Assembly (NCBI RefSeq): GCF_004343775.1
Contig: NZ_PTXL01000003.1
Location: 682,001-746,000, forward strand
From: Burkholderia sp. SRS-46
GTDB lineage: Bacteria > Pseudomonadota > Gammaproteobacteria > Burkholderiales > Burkholderiaceae
Length of the DNA: 64,000 bases
Direction: 5' to 3'
A model generated the notes under the pieces. It was not told the DNA's origin, did no database searches, and saw only the letters and a list, made by a program, of their open reading frames with translations. Positions 7,536 to 16,699 of the stretch are shown here, one piece after another. Made by a program: the position numbers and the translations under genes. The stretch's first letter is position 1; each line of letters opens with the position of its first letter.

Positions 7536-7923
7536 CCATGCCCGCGCGCGCATTCGACACGCGGCGCGTCTTGCGTGGCGGGCCTGGCAAGATTCGTCGG
7601 GGCACGCGTTCGACACGGTCCGGCGTTGCTTTTGGCAGGAAAATGACTGCGCCGGCCCAACAGGTTCCGGCCGGTTCGTTGGCCAGCGCGCGACAGGCCC
7701 GGGAAGGCCCGGGCGGCGCAGCGCCGGCGCCGGCCTGCGTCGGCCAGCCGGCGGGACGTCGAGTTCCGGTACCGATTGCACAGGGCGTGAGCGCGGACTA
7801 GTATGATTTGTTAGATGTCCTGTCGGAAGGCGTGGCGCGCGGTCGGTTTCGTCAGACGATGGCGTGACGGCGTCGTCGACGACGCCCGGACCTTCGCCGA
7901 CGCATTGCGCCGCATCGGGACGT

Positions 7924-7940
7924 GCATGGACAGTCCATGC
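7924..7940. promoter_or_regulatory. perfect palindrome upstream of the kinase gene
   Basis: GCATGGAC-A-GTCCATGC, 8-bp arms around one base, centred about 73 bp before the kinase ATG. The size suits a dimeric regulator. A weak sigma-70-like pair (TTGCAC, 17 bp, TAGTAT) lies about 110 bp further upstream. Confidence 0.45.
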
Positions 7941-8004
7941 CCTGGAGGCGCCGCGAGGCGCCCGATCGGGTCGGCCAGCCTGAAGCTGAGTTGAAGGCGT
8001 ACGA

Positions 8005-10095
8005 ATGATGAGCCTTGCGCAGCTGATTCAAACGTTCCAGAGCGGAGCGCTGTCCCGGGACGCGTTCTACTCGGAGATCGACCGGGCGCTGGCGACCGAT
8101 CGGCTCAATTGCGCACGCCTGCGCGAAGTGCTCGACGAGACGCAAACCACGCATCCGTTGTCGGACGAGGTCTACTCGGAGGTGCTGCGGCACATCGAGC
8201 GGTTCCATGACGGCACGGCGTCGGTCGGCGACGAGACCCGGCTCCAGGAAAGCGCCTTGCCGGCAGCGGGGCTGCCCGGCGTGCCGGCCGACGGCCCGCT
8301 GGTCGACGGCGAGCGCGTGAAAGGCATCGGCGACACCTTGAACGGGCGGTTCGTGCTGGAGGCGTGCCTCGGCGTCGGCGGCATGGGCACCGTTTACAAG
8401 GCGCTCGACCTGCGCAAGCTGGAGGCGTCGGACCGCAAGCCGCACATCGCGATCAAGGTGCTCAACGTGCAGTTCCGCGGCCAGCCGACGTCGCTGATCG
8501 CGCTGCAGCGCGAAGCCCGCAAGGCGCAGACGCTCGCCCACCGCAACATCGTCACGGTCTACGATTTCGACCGGGACGGGCCGCTCGTGTATCTCACGAT
8601 GGAGTACCTGTCCGGCAAGCCGCTCAGCAAGGTGCTGCGCGCGCCGGGCTTTGCGGGGATGCCGCTCGACGCGGCGCTGCCGATCATCGCCGGCATGGGG
8701 CAGGCGCTGGCCTACGCGCACGAGCGCGGCTTCGTCCACTGCGATTTCAAGCCCGCCAACGTGTTCATTACGGACAGCGGTGAAGTGAAGGTGATCGACT
8801 TCGGGATCGCGCGCGTGTTCCAGCGGCGCGACGAGGATCCCGACGTCACCGTGTTCGACCCGGCGAGCCTCGGCGGCATCACGCCGGCCTACGCGAGCCC
8901 GGAGATGTTCGAGCATCGCGAGCCGGATCCGCGTGACGACGTCTATGCGCTCGCGTGCGTGACCTACGAGCTGCTGGCCGGGCGCCATCCGTTCAAGCGG
9001 CTGTCGGCCACCCAGGCGCGCAGCGACAACTTGCGGCCCGAACGCCTGCCGGGCCTCGACCGCACGCAATGGCGCACCTTGAGCGCGGCGCTGTCGTTCG
9101 ATCGCGCGACGCGTACGCCGGGCATCAACCCGTTTCTCGAAGGCATGGGCGTGTTCAAGCGCCCGTCGACGCTGTCCGGCGTGCGCGTCGGCGCGGCGGC
9201 CGGCGCCTGCGCGCTGGCGGCGATCGTCGTGCTCTGGTATGGCCTCCAGGCGCTGTCGCGCAACAGCGAGCGGCATCCCGCGGCGAGCGCGCAGGCGCTG
9301 GCGCCCGCGGCCGGCAATGACGCCGCGACGGCGCATGCCACAGCCGCCAGCGCGCCGGCAGCCGTCGCCGCTGCCGTGAATCCGGCCGCCCCTGCCGCCA
9401 GCGCGCCGGCCGCGCCGGCCATCGCGCTGGCATCGGTGATGGCGGCGCTGTCGCGCCTGCCTTGTTCGGCGCTGGATGCTTCCGTGCGCGACCACGCGCT
9501 GCAGGTGCGCGGCTATGTGGAGGCCGTGGGTGGCGCCGCACGATTGCAAACCGCGCTCGATGGCATGGCGCTCGGGCAGGCCGTCAATCCGGACGTGCAG
9601 CCGATCGACGGTCACAACTGCGAAGTCGTGAATGCGCTGGCTGCGTACTGGCGAGCGAATCGCGCGTCGGCGCATGTCGCCTCGATCCGCACGCGGCCGC
9701 CGGATGCGCGTCTCGCCGAAGGCAGCCCGCTCGTCATCGACATCACGACGCCCGGCTACGACACGTACGTCTACGTCGACTACTACGTGCTGAACGGCAG
9801 CGTCGTGCATCTCGTGCCGAGCAGCCACGCGCGCGACAACCAGGCGCCGCCGAATTACTCGGCCACGATCGGCAGCATGGGCGACTGGGTGATCGGCAAG
9901 CCGTTCGGCACCGAGATGATCGTGCTGATCGCGACGCCCGCGCCGCTGTTCGATGCGCTTCGCCCGCCATCGGAGCCGCGCGCCGCCTATCTCGCGGCGG
10001 TCGATCGCCAGTTGAAGCTGTTCGACGCGAAGTATGGCGCGGGGCGCGTCGCCGCCGATTTCGTCCAGATCACGACGCACGCCGGCCGCAACTGA
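8005..10095 (+). CDS. transmembrane Ser/Thr protein kinase with DUF4384-like C-terminal domain
   Basis: 696-residue Hanks-type kinase. After an N-terminal ~110-residue region comes the kinase domain (about 112-370) with a Gly-rich loop LGVGGMGTVY, Lys151 in IAIKVL, Glu170, catalytic Asp247 in HCDFKPAN (HCD instead of HRD) and Asp265 in DFG. One membrane helix follows (about 392-415), then an Ala/Pro linker and an extracytoplasmic domain (about 560-650) resembling DUF4384 (ITTPGYDTYVYVDYYVLNG, DWVIGKPFGTEMIVLIAT). This layout places a sensor or cell-wall-facing domain in the periplasm. Two ATGs are adjacent; the first was taken. With the PP2C at 4066 it makes a reversible phosphorylation pair bracketing the peptide genes. 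Likely targets are the sigma-54 activator or the exporter, but this is inference. Confidence 0.93.
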   Translation: MMSLAQLIQTFQSGALSRDAFYSEIDRALATDRLNCARLREVLDETQTTHPLSDEVYSEVLRHIERFHDGTASVGDETRLQESALPAAGLPGVPADGPLVDGERVKGIGDTLNGRFVLEACLGVGGMGTVYKALDLRKLEASDRKPHIAIKVLNVQFRGQPTSLIALQREARKAQTLAHRNIVTVYDFDRDGPLVYLTMEYLSGKPLSKVLRAPGFAGMPLDAALPIIAGMGQALAYAHERGFVHCDFKPANVFITDSGEVKVIDFGIARVFQRRDEDPDVTVFDPASLGGITPAYASPEMFEHREPDPRDDVYALACVTYELLAGRHPFKRLSATQARSDNLRPERLPGLDRTQWRTLSAALSFDRATRTPGINPFLEGMGVFKRPSTLSGVRVGAAAGACALAAIVVLWYGLQALSRNSERHPAASAQALAPAAGNDAATAHATAASAPAAVAAAVNPAAPAASAPAAPAIALASVMAALSRLPCSALDASVRDHALQVRGYVEAVGGAARLQTALDGMALGQAVNPDVQPIDGHNCEVVNALAAYWRANRASAHVASIRTRPPDARLAEGSPLVIDITTPGYDTYVYVDYYVLNGSVVHLVPSSHARDNQAPPNYSATIGSMGDWVIGKPFGTEMIVLIATPAPLFDALRPPSEPRAAYLAAVDRQLKLFDAKYGAGRVAADFVQITTHAGRN

Positions 10096-10110
10096 GACGC
10101 GGCGGCCGCC

Positions 10111-10569
10111 TCAGCGGCCGAGCGATTTCGCCGCCAGGTGAATCGCCTTGCGCAGGCGCGGAAACGTGCCGCAGCGGCAGGCGATGTCCTTCATCGCGTC
10201 GTCGATCTGGCGGTCGTCGGGGTGCGGGCAGCGCGACAGCAGGGCCGCGGCGACGACGAGCTGTGCACTCTGGCAATAGCCGCATTGCACGACGTCGCAG
10301 GCGAGCCATGCGTCTTTCAGCGCGCGCGCCTCGACGCTGTCGAGCCCTTCGATGGTCGTGACGTGCGCGCCGTCCAGCGTGCCGACCGGGATCTGGCAGG
10401 CCGGCACCGGCTGATCGTTCAGCAGCACGGTGCACGCGCCGCAGATCCCGACGCCGCAGCCGAACTTCGTGCCGGTCAGTTTCCGTTCGCAGCGGATCAC
10501 CCAGAGCAGCGGCGTGTCGGGCTCGGAACGGATACGAGCGGTTTCCCCGTTGATACGGACTGACACCAT
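10111..10569 (-). CDS. 2Fe-2S subunit of a molybdenum hydroxylase (IorA/CoxS type)
   Basis: 152-residue electron-transfer subunit. It has the plant-ferredoxin cluster (FGCGVGICGACTV plus a following Cys) and the helical second cluster (QCGYCQ, CRCGTFPR), all eight cysteines present. Length is normal for the family. Its start overlaps the 3' end of the molybdopterin subunit gene by about 73 bp in another frame, so translation is probably coupled. It passes electrons from the molybdenum site of its partner to an external acceptor; isoquinoline 1-oxidoreductase and aldehyde oxidoreductases are the nearest named types, and the substrate is unknown. Confidence 0.93.
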   Translation of the reverse strand: MVSVRINGETARIRSEPDTPLLWVIRCERKLTGTKFGCGVGICGACTVLLNDQPVPACQIPVGTLDGAHVTTIEGLDSVEARALKDAWLACDVVQCGYCQSAQLVVAAALLSRCPHPDDRQIDDAMKDIACRCGTFPRLRKAIHLAAKSLGR

Positions 10570-12881
10570 CGGTCGTCTCCCGGTTGCGGTGGGCGCGGCT
10601 GGACGAGCGGCAACGTGCGATGGCGCGTACCCGTGAGCGCATACAGCGCATTCGCCACGGCCGGCGCGACGGGGGGCGTGCCCGTTTCGCCGACGCCGCG
10701 CGGCTCGGTGCCGCTTTGGAGCACGCGCGTGACGATCTCGGGGCAGGTCGCCATGTCGACCAGCGGATAGTCGTCGAAGTAGTGCTGCGCGACTTGCCCC
10801 TTGTCGATCGTGATCGCCTGCTGCAGCGCGGCCGACAACCCGAACACGATCCCGCCTTCGAGCTGCTGCTCGACGAGGTTCGGATTCACCGCGAGTCCGC
10901 AGTCGATCACGCAGTACACGCGCGTCACGCGGAAACCGTCGCCGTCCTGCCGGACTTCGGCGACTTGCGCGACCACGCTGCCGAACGATGCGTGCATCGC
11001 GACGCCGCGCGCGAATCGCACGCCGGCCTTGTCGCGCCACGTGTAAGGCGCGCGCCAGCCGGACAGGTCGGCGAGCGCACGCAGGACGGCCGCATGACGC
11101 TGGTGTGCGGGCGTCGTCAGCATGTCGAGGCGAAACCGGATCGGGTCTTGCCGCGCCAGCGCCGCCAGCTCGTCGATGAAACTCTCGACGAAGAACGCCT
11201 GGTGCGAGTGCCCGACCGAGCGCCAGTAGCCGACCGGCACCGGCAGCGTCACGGCGTGGTGCGCGACCTGGATGTTCGCGCATTCGTAGGGCTGGTCGAA
11301 TGCGCCTTCCGCGGTGGTGGCGTCGGGCATCAGTTGCGCGGCGACGCGCGGCGTGCCGAACGTGCGGGGCATCGCCTGCGCGCTGATCGACTGGCTGGCC
11401 GATACGCTTTTCCACGCAATCAGCCTGCCGCCGGCATCGAGCGCCCCGCGGTATCTCGACACGCAGGCCGGGCGATAGAAGTCGTGCGTCATGTCCTGCG
11501 GGCGCGACCAGATCGTTTGCACGGGCCGCCCCTTCGCGTGCCGCGCAATGGCGGCCGCCTGCACGATGAAATCGACTTCCAGTCGCCGGCCGAACGCGCC
11601 GCCGATCAGCTGCTGGTTCACGACCACCTGGTCTTCGTCGAGGCCCAGCAGCGCCGCGACCGCCTTGCGCGCGATCATCGGAACCTGTGTGCCGACCCAG
11701 ACCGTCGCCGATCCGTCGTCGACCCGCACCGTGCAATTGAGCGGTTCAAGCGCTCCGTGGGCCAGGTAGGGCGCTTCGTACCGCACGTCGAGCGACTGCG
11801 TCCTGGCCAGCACCGCATCGGCGTCGCCGCTCGCGTAGAAGACGTGGCGGCCCGCGTCGTCGTCGAGGGCACGCGTCAACACGGCCCGCACATCGGCGGT
11901 ATTCACGCCGGCGGCTGCCCCGTGATCCCATGTGACCGCCAACCGGCACAGCGCGCGCATCGCGAGGTACGGATTGTCCGCGATGATTGCGACGCCGCCG
12001 GTTCCGCCGTTGGCCGGCTCGACCGTGAAGACGCCCGTCACGCCGTTCAGGCCGGCGACCTTGCTCTTGTCGACATCCCGCACCGTGCCGCCCAGTGTCG
12101 GGCACATCGTGATGCTCGCATACAGGAGCTGGTCCGGCAGGGCATCGATGCCGAAGCGCGCGGTACCGTCGAGCTTCGAGCGGGCCTCGATGCGGTTCAG
12201 CCGCTTTCCGATCAGCGTGAACGCCTTCGGATCCTTGAGCGGGACATGCGCCGGGCGCGGCATGTCGCGCGCAACACGAACGAGTTCGCCGTACGTCGCC
12301 GAGCGCCCCGACCGGTGCAGCACGAGGCCGGCCTTGGTCTCGCATTCGTCGACGGGCACGTTCCAATGCCTGGCCGCGGCGCTGCGCAGCATCATGCGGG
12401 CCGTGGCGCCTGCCTCGCGCATGGGCTGCCACAGGTCGGCCATGCTCGTCGATCCGCCCGTCACCATCGACCCGACGTAGCGTGCGCCACGGCGCGCCAG
12501 CGCCTCCATGCCGCGCGCGAGCAGGCCGTCGTCGTCCGGGCGGAACGGCAAGCCGTCGGCGAGGTTTTCCCGGTTCTTGTAGATCGCGTCGAGCGGGGAC
12601 ATCGCGACGCGCACCTGCTTCCAGTCCGCATCGAGTTCCTCGGCCAGCAACATGGCCGCGCCCGTATGGACGCCCTGGCCCATCTCGCACTTGCTCATGA
12701 CGATCGTCACGTCGTTGTCCGAATTGATCGCCACCCAGCCGTTCAGCGGGATGTCCACGCGCGAGGTTTCCAGCTCGGCGGGCGTATCCAGCCGGTCGTC
12801 GGGCCGCCACCACGCCCAGCCGATCACGAGCATGCCCGCCGTGCCCACGCCGCCCAACAGGAAGGTTCTACGCTTCAGCAT
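10497..12881 (-). CDS. molybdopterin-binding subunit of a xanthine-dehydrogenase-family oxidoreductase (IorB type)
   Basis: 794-residue catalytic subunit. The start at 12881 gives a twin-arginine signal (KRRTFLLGG followed by a hydrophobic run), so the folded complex is probably exported to the periplasm. Family motifs: SKCEMGQGVHTG near the N terminus, the duplicated aldehyde oxidase/MoCoBD core, GGAFGRR, and VGETGTPPVAPAV near the C terminus. An earlier in-frame start at 12968 would bury the Tat motif. It works with the 2Fe-2S subunit downstream. No FAD subunit or cytochrome is adjacent, so the final electron acceptor must be encoded elsewhere. Maturation factors (XdhC type) are not in the window. 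Confidence 0.92.
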   Translation of the reverse strand: MLKRRTFLLGGVGTAGMLVIGWAWWRPDDRLDTPAELETSRVDIPLNGWVAINSDNDVTIVMSKCEMGQGVHTGAAMLLAEELDADWKQVRVAMSPLDAIYKNRENLADGLPFRPDDDGLLARGMEALARRGARYVGSMVTGGSTSMADLWQPMREAGATARMMLRSAAARHWNVPVDECETKAGLVLHRSGRSATYGELVRVARDMPRPAHVPLKDPKAFTLIGKRLNRIEARSKLDGTARFGIDALPDQLLYASITMCPTLGGTVRDVDKSKVAGLNGVTGVFTVEPANGGTGGVAIIADNPYLAMRALCRLAVTWDHGAAAGVNTADVRAVLTRALDDDAGRHVFYASGDADAVLARTQSLDVRYEAPYLAHGALEPLNCTVRVDDGSATVWVGTQVPMIARKAVAALLGLDEDQVVVNQQLIGGAFGRRLEVDFIVQAAAIARHAKGRPVQTIWSRPQDMTHDFYRPACVSRYRGALDAGGRLIAWKSVSASQSISAQAMPRTFGTPRVAAQLMPDATTAEGAFDQPYECANIQVAHHAVTLPVPVGYWRSVGHSHQAFFVESFIDELAALARQDPIRFRLDMLTTPAHQRHAAVLRALADLSGWRAPYTWRDKAGVRFARGVAMHASFGSVVAQVAEVRQDGDGFRVTRVYCVIDCGLAVNPNLVEQQLEGGIVFGLSAALQQAITIDKGQVAQHYFDDYPLVDMATCPEIVTRVLQSGTEPRGVGETGTPPVAPAVANALYALTGTRHRTLPLVQPRPPQPGDDRWCQSVSTGKPLVSVPSPTRRCSG

Positions 12882-13105
12882 CACGTGCTCGCCGACATGT
12901 CTCGTTCGCGTCACCGGGCCGGCAAGGCATCCGGCCACGGGCCTCGTTGATTCACGTTTCAAACACAATCGCGCGTTTTATTTCTGCTGCAATCACCTAT
13001 ATTAGTCACTGGCATCGGCGACTGAAAACCCGAATGTGAGGTTCGTTTGAAACAGCCGCTGAAAATGCAGCCCGCCGCGACCGCACCACTCTCCGGAGGT
13101 CGTTG

Positions 13106-15454
13106 ATGCTTGCCGATGACGTTCACGCGATGCTGCTCGCACTGTCGTCGCCGTGGCTGACCGTGTTCAGGCGTCATGGTCTCGACCTGGCCGACTCGGA
13201 CGCGCCCGACGAAACGGCAAGACGGCTGATCCGGCCGCTGCAGATCGACTGGGACGATCCTCGCGTGCGCGATCTCTGCGCGACCACCGAGCGCGCGATC
13301 GAGCCGGGCAGCCCCGCACGCAGCCTGATCTATCACCTGCTCGCGCTGTCCGAATGCCCGTCGCCGGATGGCGGCGTGCGTCTCGAAGCGATCGACCTGC
13401 TGGAAAACTACATCTACTCGCTCGCGCCGCTGCCGTCGGACTGGCAGACGCTGGACATCGCGGTGCTCGCGTACCAGTACCGGCCGGCCCGCCGCACTGG
13501 GCATCGACAGCATGCCGATCTCGTGTTCTCGCGGCTCGGTATCGCGCGCAACGGCGATACCGGCGCGCACTATGACGCGCTTTCCCGCAGCTTCGTGCCG
13601 CACGCGCCGGACGGCATCGAGCATGTGCGCGTGATGCCCGCGCGCTACGGTGCGTTCCTGGTGCGCCGGGTCACGGGCCCCGATACGCTCGCGCTGATCG
13701 AAGGCACGCAACCGGGCGATGAGCGGCGAACGTTCGTCGAGCCCGTGCGCAAGCTGTTTCCCGAAGGATGTTTGCCGGGCCGCCGGTTGTCGCTGGCGTT
13801 CGGCCACCGCCACGTCGGCGAGAAACTGAGGCGCGCGGTCGATGCGCGATGGGGCGTGCGGCCCTCGCCGCCGGGGGACCTGAGCGGGCCGCCGTACGTG
13901 GTTGCGTGCCAGGAGCCCGGCGCGGCAAAGATGGCTGGGGGCGGCGCGCCGCTGATGACGCTGCAGTGCTCGGGCGCGGCCGTGCTGTTGATGCCGGCCG
14001 CACGGCCGCTGATCGAACCCGTGACGCCCCGCAATTTCAACGTGCGCGGTTTCGGCGTGCCGGCCGAATGGCCGCTGGTGCCGCTCGTGAACCGGCGCTT
14101 CACGACGATGCGGGTGGTCACCGATCTGTGGAAGCTGGTGCTGGCCGGCATCGACGAAGCGCGGCAGCATTATTTTCCGCATTTCGCGCCGGGATGGCTG
14201 CGCTTTCCGGAGCCGCGCAACGCACCGGAGTTCATCAACATCCGCCACAAGGCGCACGAGGACGGCCGCTATACGGACATGCGCGCGCATCCGGCCGGCC
14301 GGGAGGATTTCCTCGACGAAGTCAGGAAGGGCGGCTACCACGCGCAACTGTTTCTCGACCATTGCAGCGAGGGGATCGTCACGGTCAGGGTCGCGGAGCT
14401 GGCGGATCACGCGGTGTTGCCGGCCTATTCGATCGTCTCCGCGCCGGATTTCTATCCGTATGCGGACCAGGCGGAATTGCAGCGCTGGTTCACGGAGCAC
14501 AAGATCGATCCGAAGTCGCAGTTCCGCAGCGGCTCGCCGGTATCGCTCAGCGCCGAGCGTCTCGCGGCGAACCCCGGTCACCTCGATCCGTTCGACGGGA
14601 AACGCGCGTTTTCCCGCGACGACGACACCATCGCGGTCTCGTTCAGCCTGGCCGCACGCGCGCGGCGTCGGCAGGGTGGGGACGAGCATGTGCCGCGCAT
14701 GGTGTCGTTCCTGTCGGATGCGTCGTCGGGTGTCTTTGCGCCCGGCTGGGACGTCACCTATGCCGGCAACTGGCGGGGCATCTTCCTCGCGACGTTCGGC
14801 CTGGGCAGCCCGTTCGCCGAAGACATCAAGCTCTGTGCCGCGTCCAACAGCTTCTGGCCTGCCGTGAGCCCGGATGCGTCGCGGACTTTCAATCGCGCCG
14901 ATACGCCGACCGCCATTCCGATGCTCGACCGGGAGCTTGGATTCCACCCGTCGCATCCGCTGGTCGAGCGTGGCGACGAGTCGAATACGCGGCGCGGATG
15001 GGACGGCGAATACGGCCCGTACCTGACGCCCGACGGCAGGGTGGATTACGCGGACATCGAACGCTCGGACTATGTCGCGAACGCGGTGCAGGGCGAGATG
15101 CTGTATGGCGCGTTCGAGCATGTCGATTCGGCGGAACTGATCCGGCGCATCGCGGCATTCCGGCATGCCGTCGCGTCTTGCGACAACGGGCAGACGCCGT
15201 CGCAGACGCGGCTGTGGCTCGTTTCCGCACGCCTGCTGCGCGAGTCCGCCATGGCGGGCGCGCCGCATGCCGCGTGGGTCTACCGTTTTCTGTTCGTGCT
15301 GCCCGACGACGGCGATGCGGTACCGGTCCAGCATACGCCGGGGCGGCTGCGCGTGCGCTATGGGCAGGCGATCCGTTGCGACGCGTCGGAGGCGGGCGTC
15401 GTCGGCCATGCGCAACGATGCGAACCCGGGCCCGGGGCGCTCGGGCTCTACTGA
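13106..15454 (+). CDS. large protein of unknown function, distant LodA/GoxA-like candidate
   Basis: 782-residue protein; GGAGG precedes the ATG at 13106 with good spacing. No signal peptide or membrane helix is visible. I do not recognise the family with confidence. Two stretches, SSGVFAPGWDVTYAGN and DIKLCAASNSFWPAVSPD, recall the conserved cofactor region of LodA/GoxA oxidases, which form cysteine tryptophylquinone. Where those have a Cys-x-Gly-Gly I see Ser-Ser-Gly, so the quinone may be absent or built differently. The next gene, 10 bp downstream, is a LodB-like flavoprotein, the known maturation partner of LodA, which supports the idea. Alternative: an unrelated large enzyme or structural protein. 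Confidence 0.55.
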   Translation: MLADDVHAMLLALSSPWLTVFRRHGLDLADSDAPDETARRLIRPLQIDWDDPRVRDLCATTERAIEPGSPARSLIYHLLALSECPSPDGGVRLEAIDLLENYIYSLAPLPSDWQTLDIAVLAYQYRPARRTGHRQHADLVFSRLGIARNGDTGAHYDALSRSFVPHAPDGIEHVRVMPARYGAFLVRRVTGPDTLALIEGTQPGDERRTFVEPVRKLFPEGCLPGRRLSLAFGHRHVGEKLRRAVDARWGVRPSPPGDLSGPPYVVACQEPGAAKMAGGGAPLMTLQCSGAAVLLMPAARPLIEPVTPRNFNVRGFGVPAEWPLVPLVNRRFTTMRVVTDLWKLVLAGIDEARQHYFPHFAPGWLRFPEPRNAPEFINIRHKAHEDGRYTDMRAHPAGREDFLDEVRKGGYHAQLFLDHCSEGIVTVRVAELADHAVLPAYSIVSAPDFYPYADQAELQRWFTEHKIDPKSQFRSGSPVSLSAERLAANPGHLDPFDGKRAFSRDDDTIAVSFSLAARARRRQGGDEHVPRMVSFLSDASSGVFAPGWDVTYAGNWRGIFLATFGLGSPFAEDIKLCAASNSFWPAVSPDASRTFNRADTPTAIPMLDRELGFHPSHPLVERGDESNTRRGWDGEYGPYLTPDGRVDYADIERSDYVANAVQGEMLYGAFEHVDSAELIRRIAAFRHAVASCDNGQTPSQTRLWLVSARLLRESAMAGAPHAAWVYRFLFVLPDDGDAVPVQHTPGRLRVRYGQAIRCDASEAGVVGHAQRCEPGPGALGLY

Positions 15455-15464
15455 ACGCATCGCG

Positions 15465-16424
15465 ATGCGTGCCCGCGTGCTGATCGTCGGAGACGGGCCG
15501 GCCGGGTGTGCCGCGGCGATCGCCGCGGCGAGGGCCGGGTGCGACGTGTCGATGCTGGGCCACGGGCGTGCGCGTGCCGCGCCCGAGTGCGTGTCCGGTG
15601 CGGCGTCGATGCTGCTCGACGGGTTGGTGCCGAATCTCGCCGGGCAGTCCGGCGCATGGCTCGACGCGGTGACCGATGCACACGGCGGGCGCGCCATCAT
15701 CCGCAGCCGCCTCGACGACGCGTTGCGCACCGAAGCGCTGGCCGCGCGGGTGCGCTATGCCCGAGCGCCCGCCGGCCCGCTTGCGCCGCGCGTCGAACAC
15801 GGCACGATCGTCGGCGTCATGCATCGCGGCGGCACCATCGACGCCGGCATCGTGATCGATGCGACCGGCGTGGGCGGCTGGCTGCGTCGCGCACTCCGGC
15901 TCGAGGCGTCGGCCGACTCCTCGTCGTTCTGGCTGCGGCGCGGCTACGCACGCACCGAGGGGGCGCGCGGCGGTACACGCTGGCATATCACGCGCGATGG
16001 ATGGCTTTGGCTGCGCGCGACCGCCACGTACCCGATCTGGACGTCGCTGCACGCGGTGCGCGACGACGATGTGCCATGGCCCGACGACGCTTCGCCCGTC
16101 GGGCCGGTGTGGCGGGAGTGCCGACGCTGGCGGTGTCTGCGGCGGGCGGCGGGGCCGGGCTACATCGTGTGCGGCGATGCGGCGAGCCATCTCGATCCGG
16201 CGACGGGAGACGGCCTGCGATTCGCGATGGCGTCAGGCCTGCGCGCGGGGGCGCTCGCCGCCGACGTCCTTCATCATCCTCATCGGTCGAGCGTGCTGAG
16301 CGCGCTTTACTCGGACTGGGTCGTGCAGACCTACGAGGGCAACCGAGCCTTGTTGGCCCGGCATTACGCGTTGTCGGGGCTGGATATCGGCGCGCGCGAC
16401 CCGCTTCTTCTTCCGGATGCTTGA
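15465..16424 (+). CDS. FAD-dependent oxidoreductase (LodB / halogenase-like)
   Basis: 319-residue flavoprotein. A Rossmann motif starts at once (RVLIVGDGPAGCAAA), and the second FAD motif is GDAASHLDPATGDGLRFAM. The architecture is that of LodB, QhpG and tryptophan-halogenase relatives, but I see no halogenase WxWxIP motif. It begins 10 bp after the preceding stop and is probably co-transcribed. The ATG at 15465 was chosen because it puts the dinucleotide fold at the N terminus; an in-frame ATG about 57 bp upstream would overlap the previous gene. Likely role: post-translational oxidation of a residue in the 782-residue partner (inference). Confidence 0.75.
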   Translation: MRARVLIVGDGPAGCAAAIAAARAGCDVSMLGHGRARAAPECVSGAASMLLDGLVPNLAGQSGAWLDAVTDAHGGRAIIRSRLDDALRTEALAARVRYARAPAGPLAPRVEHGTIVGVMHRGGTIDAGIVIDATGVGGWLRRALRLEASADSSSFWLRRGYARTEGARGGTRWHITRDGWLWLRATATYPIWTSLHAVRDDDVPWPDDASPVGPVWRECRRWRCLRRAAGPGYIVCGDAASHLDPATGDGLRFAMASGLRAGALAADVLHHPHRSSVLSALYSDWVVQTYEGNRALLARHYALSGLDIGARDPLLLPDA

Positions 16425-16699
16425 TCGCATGAAGGGTGCGGGTGTGCGATTCATGCATGTCGTCGATGCACAGTTCGACGGCGGTCGTGCGAGCACACGA
16501 ATCGTCGTGCGCGACATTCACGGAAACCCCTGATCGGCTCAGGGCGTCATGCGATTCCTCCAGATTTTGCAGAAGTCCTTTCCTGTGCAGCGCGTTAATC
16601 GCCGATAGCGCCATCTCCAATAATGCCCTTCCATCCGCCTGTCGATCCACCGCGGTGGCCCGTCGGCATTCTCGCCAAAGCAACTTGAAAAAATAATAT

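Noticed and set aside
7852-10080. 742-codon open frame opposite the Ser/Thr kinase
   Set aside because: Arg/Ala/His-rich translation without domains; exact antisense of a kinase with all motifs. Typical high-GC shadow.
10584-12950. 788-codon plus-strand frame
   Set aside because: Shadow of the Tat-exported molybdopterin subunit, whose motifs are clear on the other strand.
12959-15730. 923-codon minus-strand frame
   Set aside because: Antisense of the 782-residue protein; composition is Arg-rich and has no family features.
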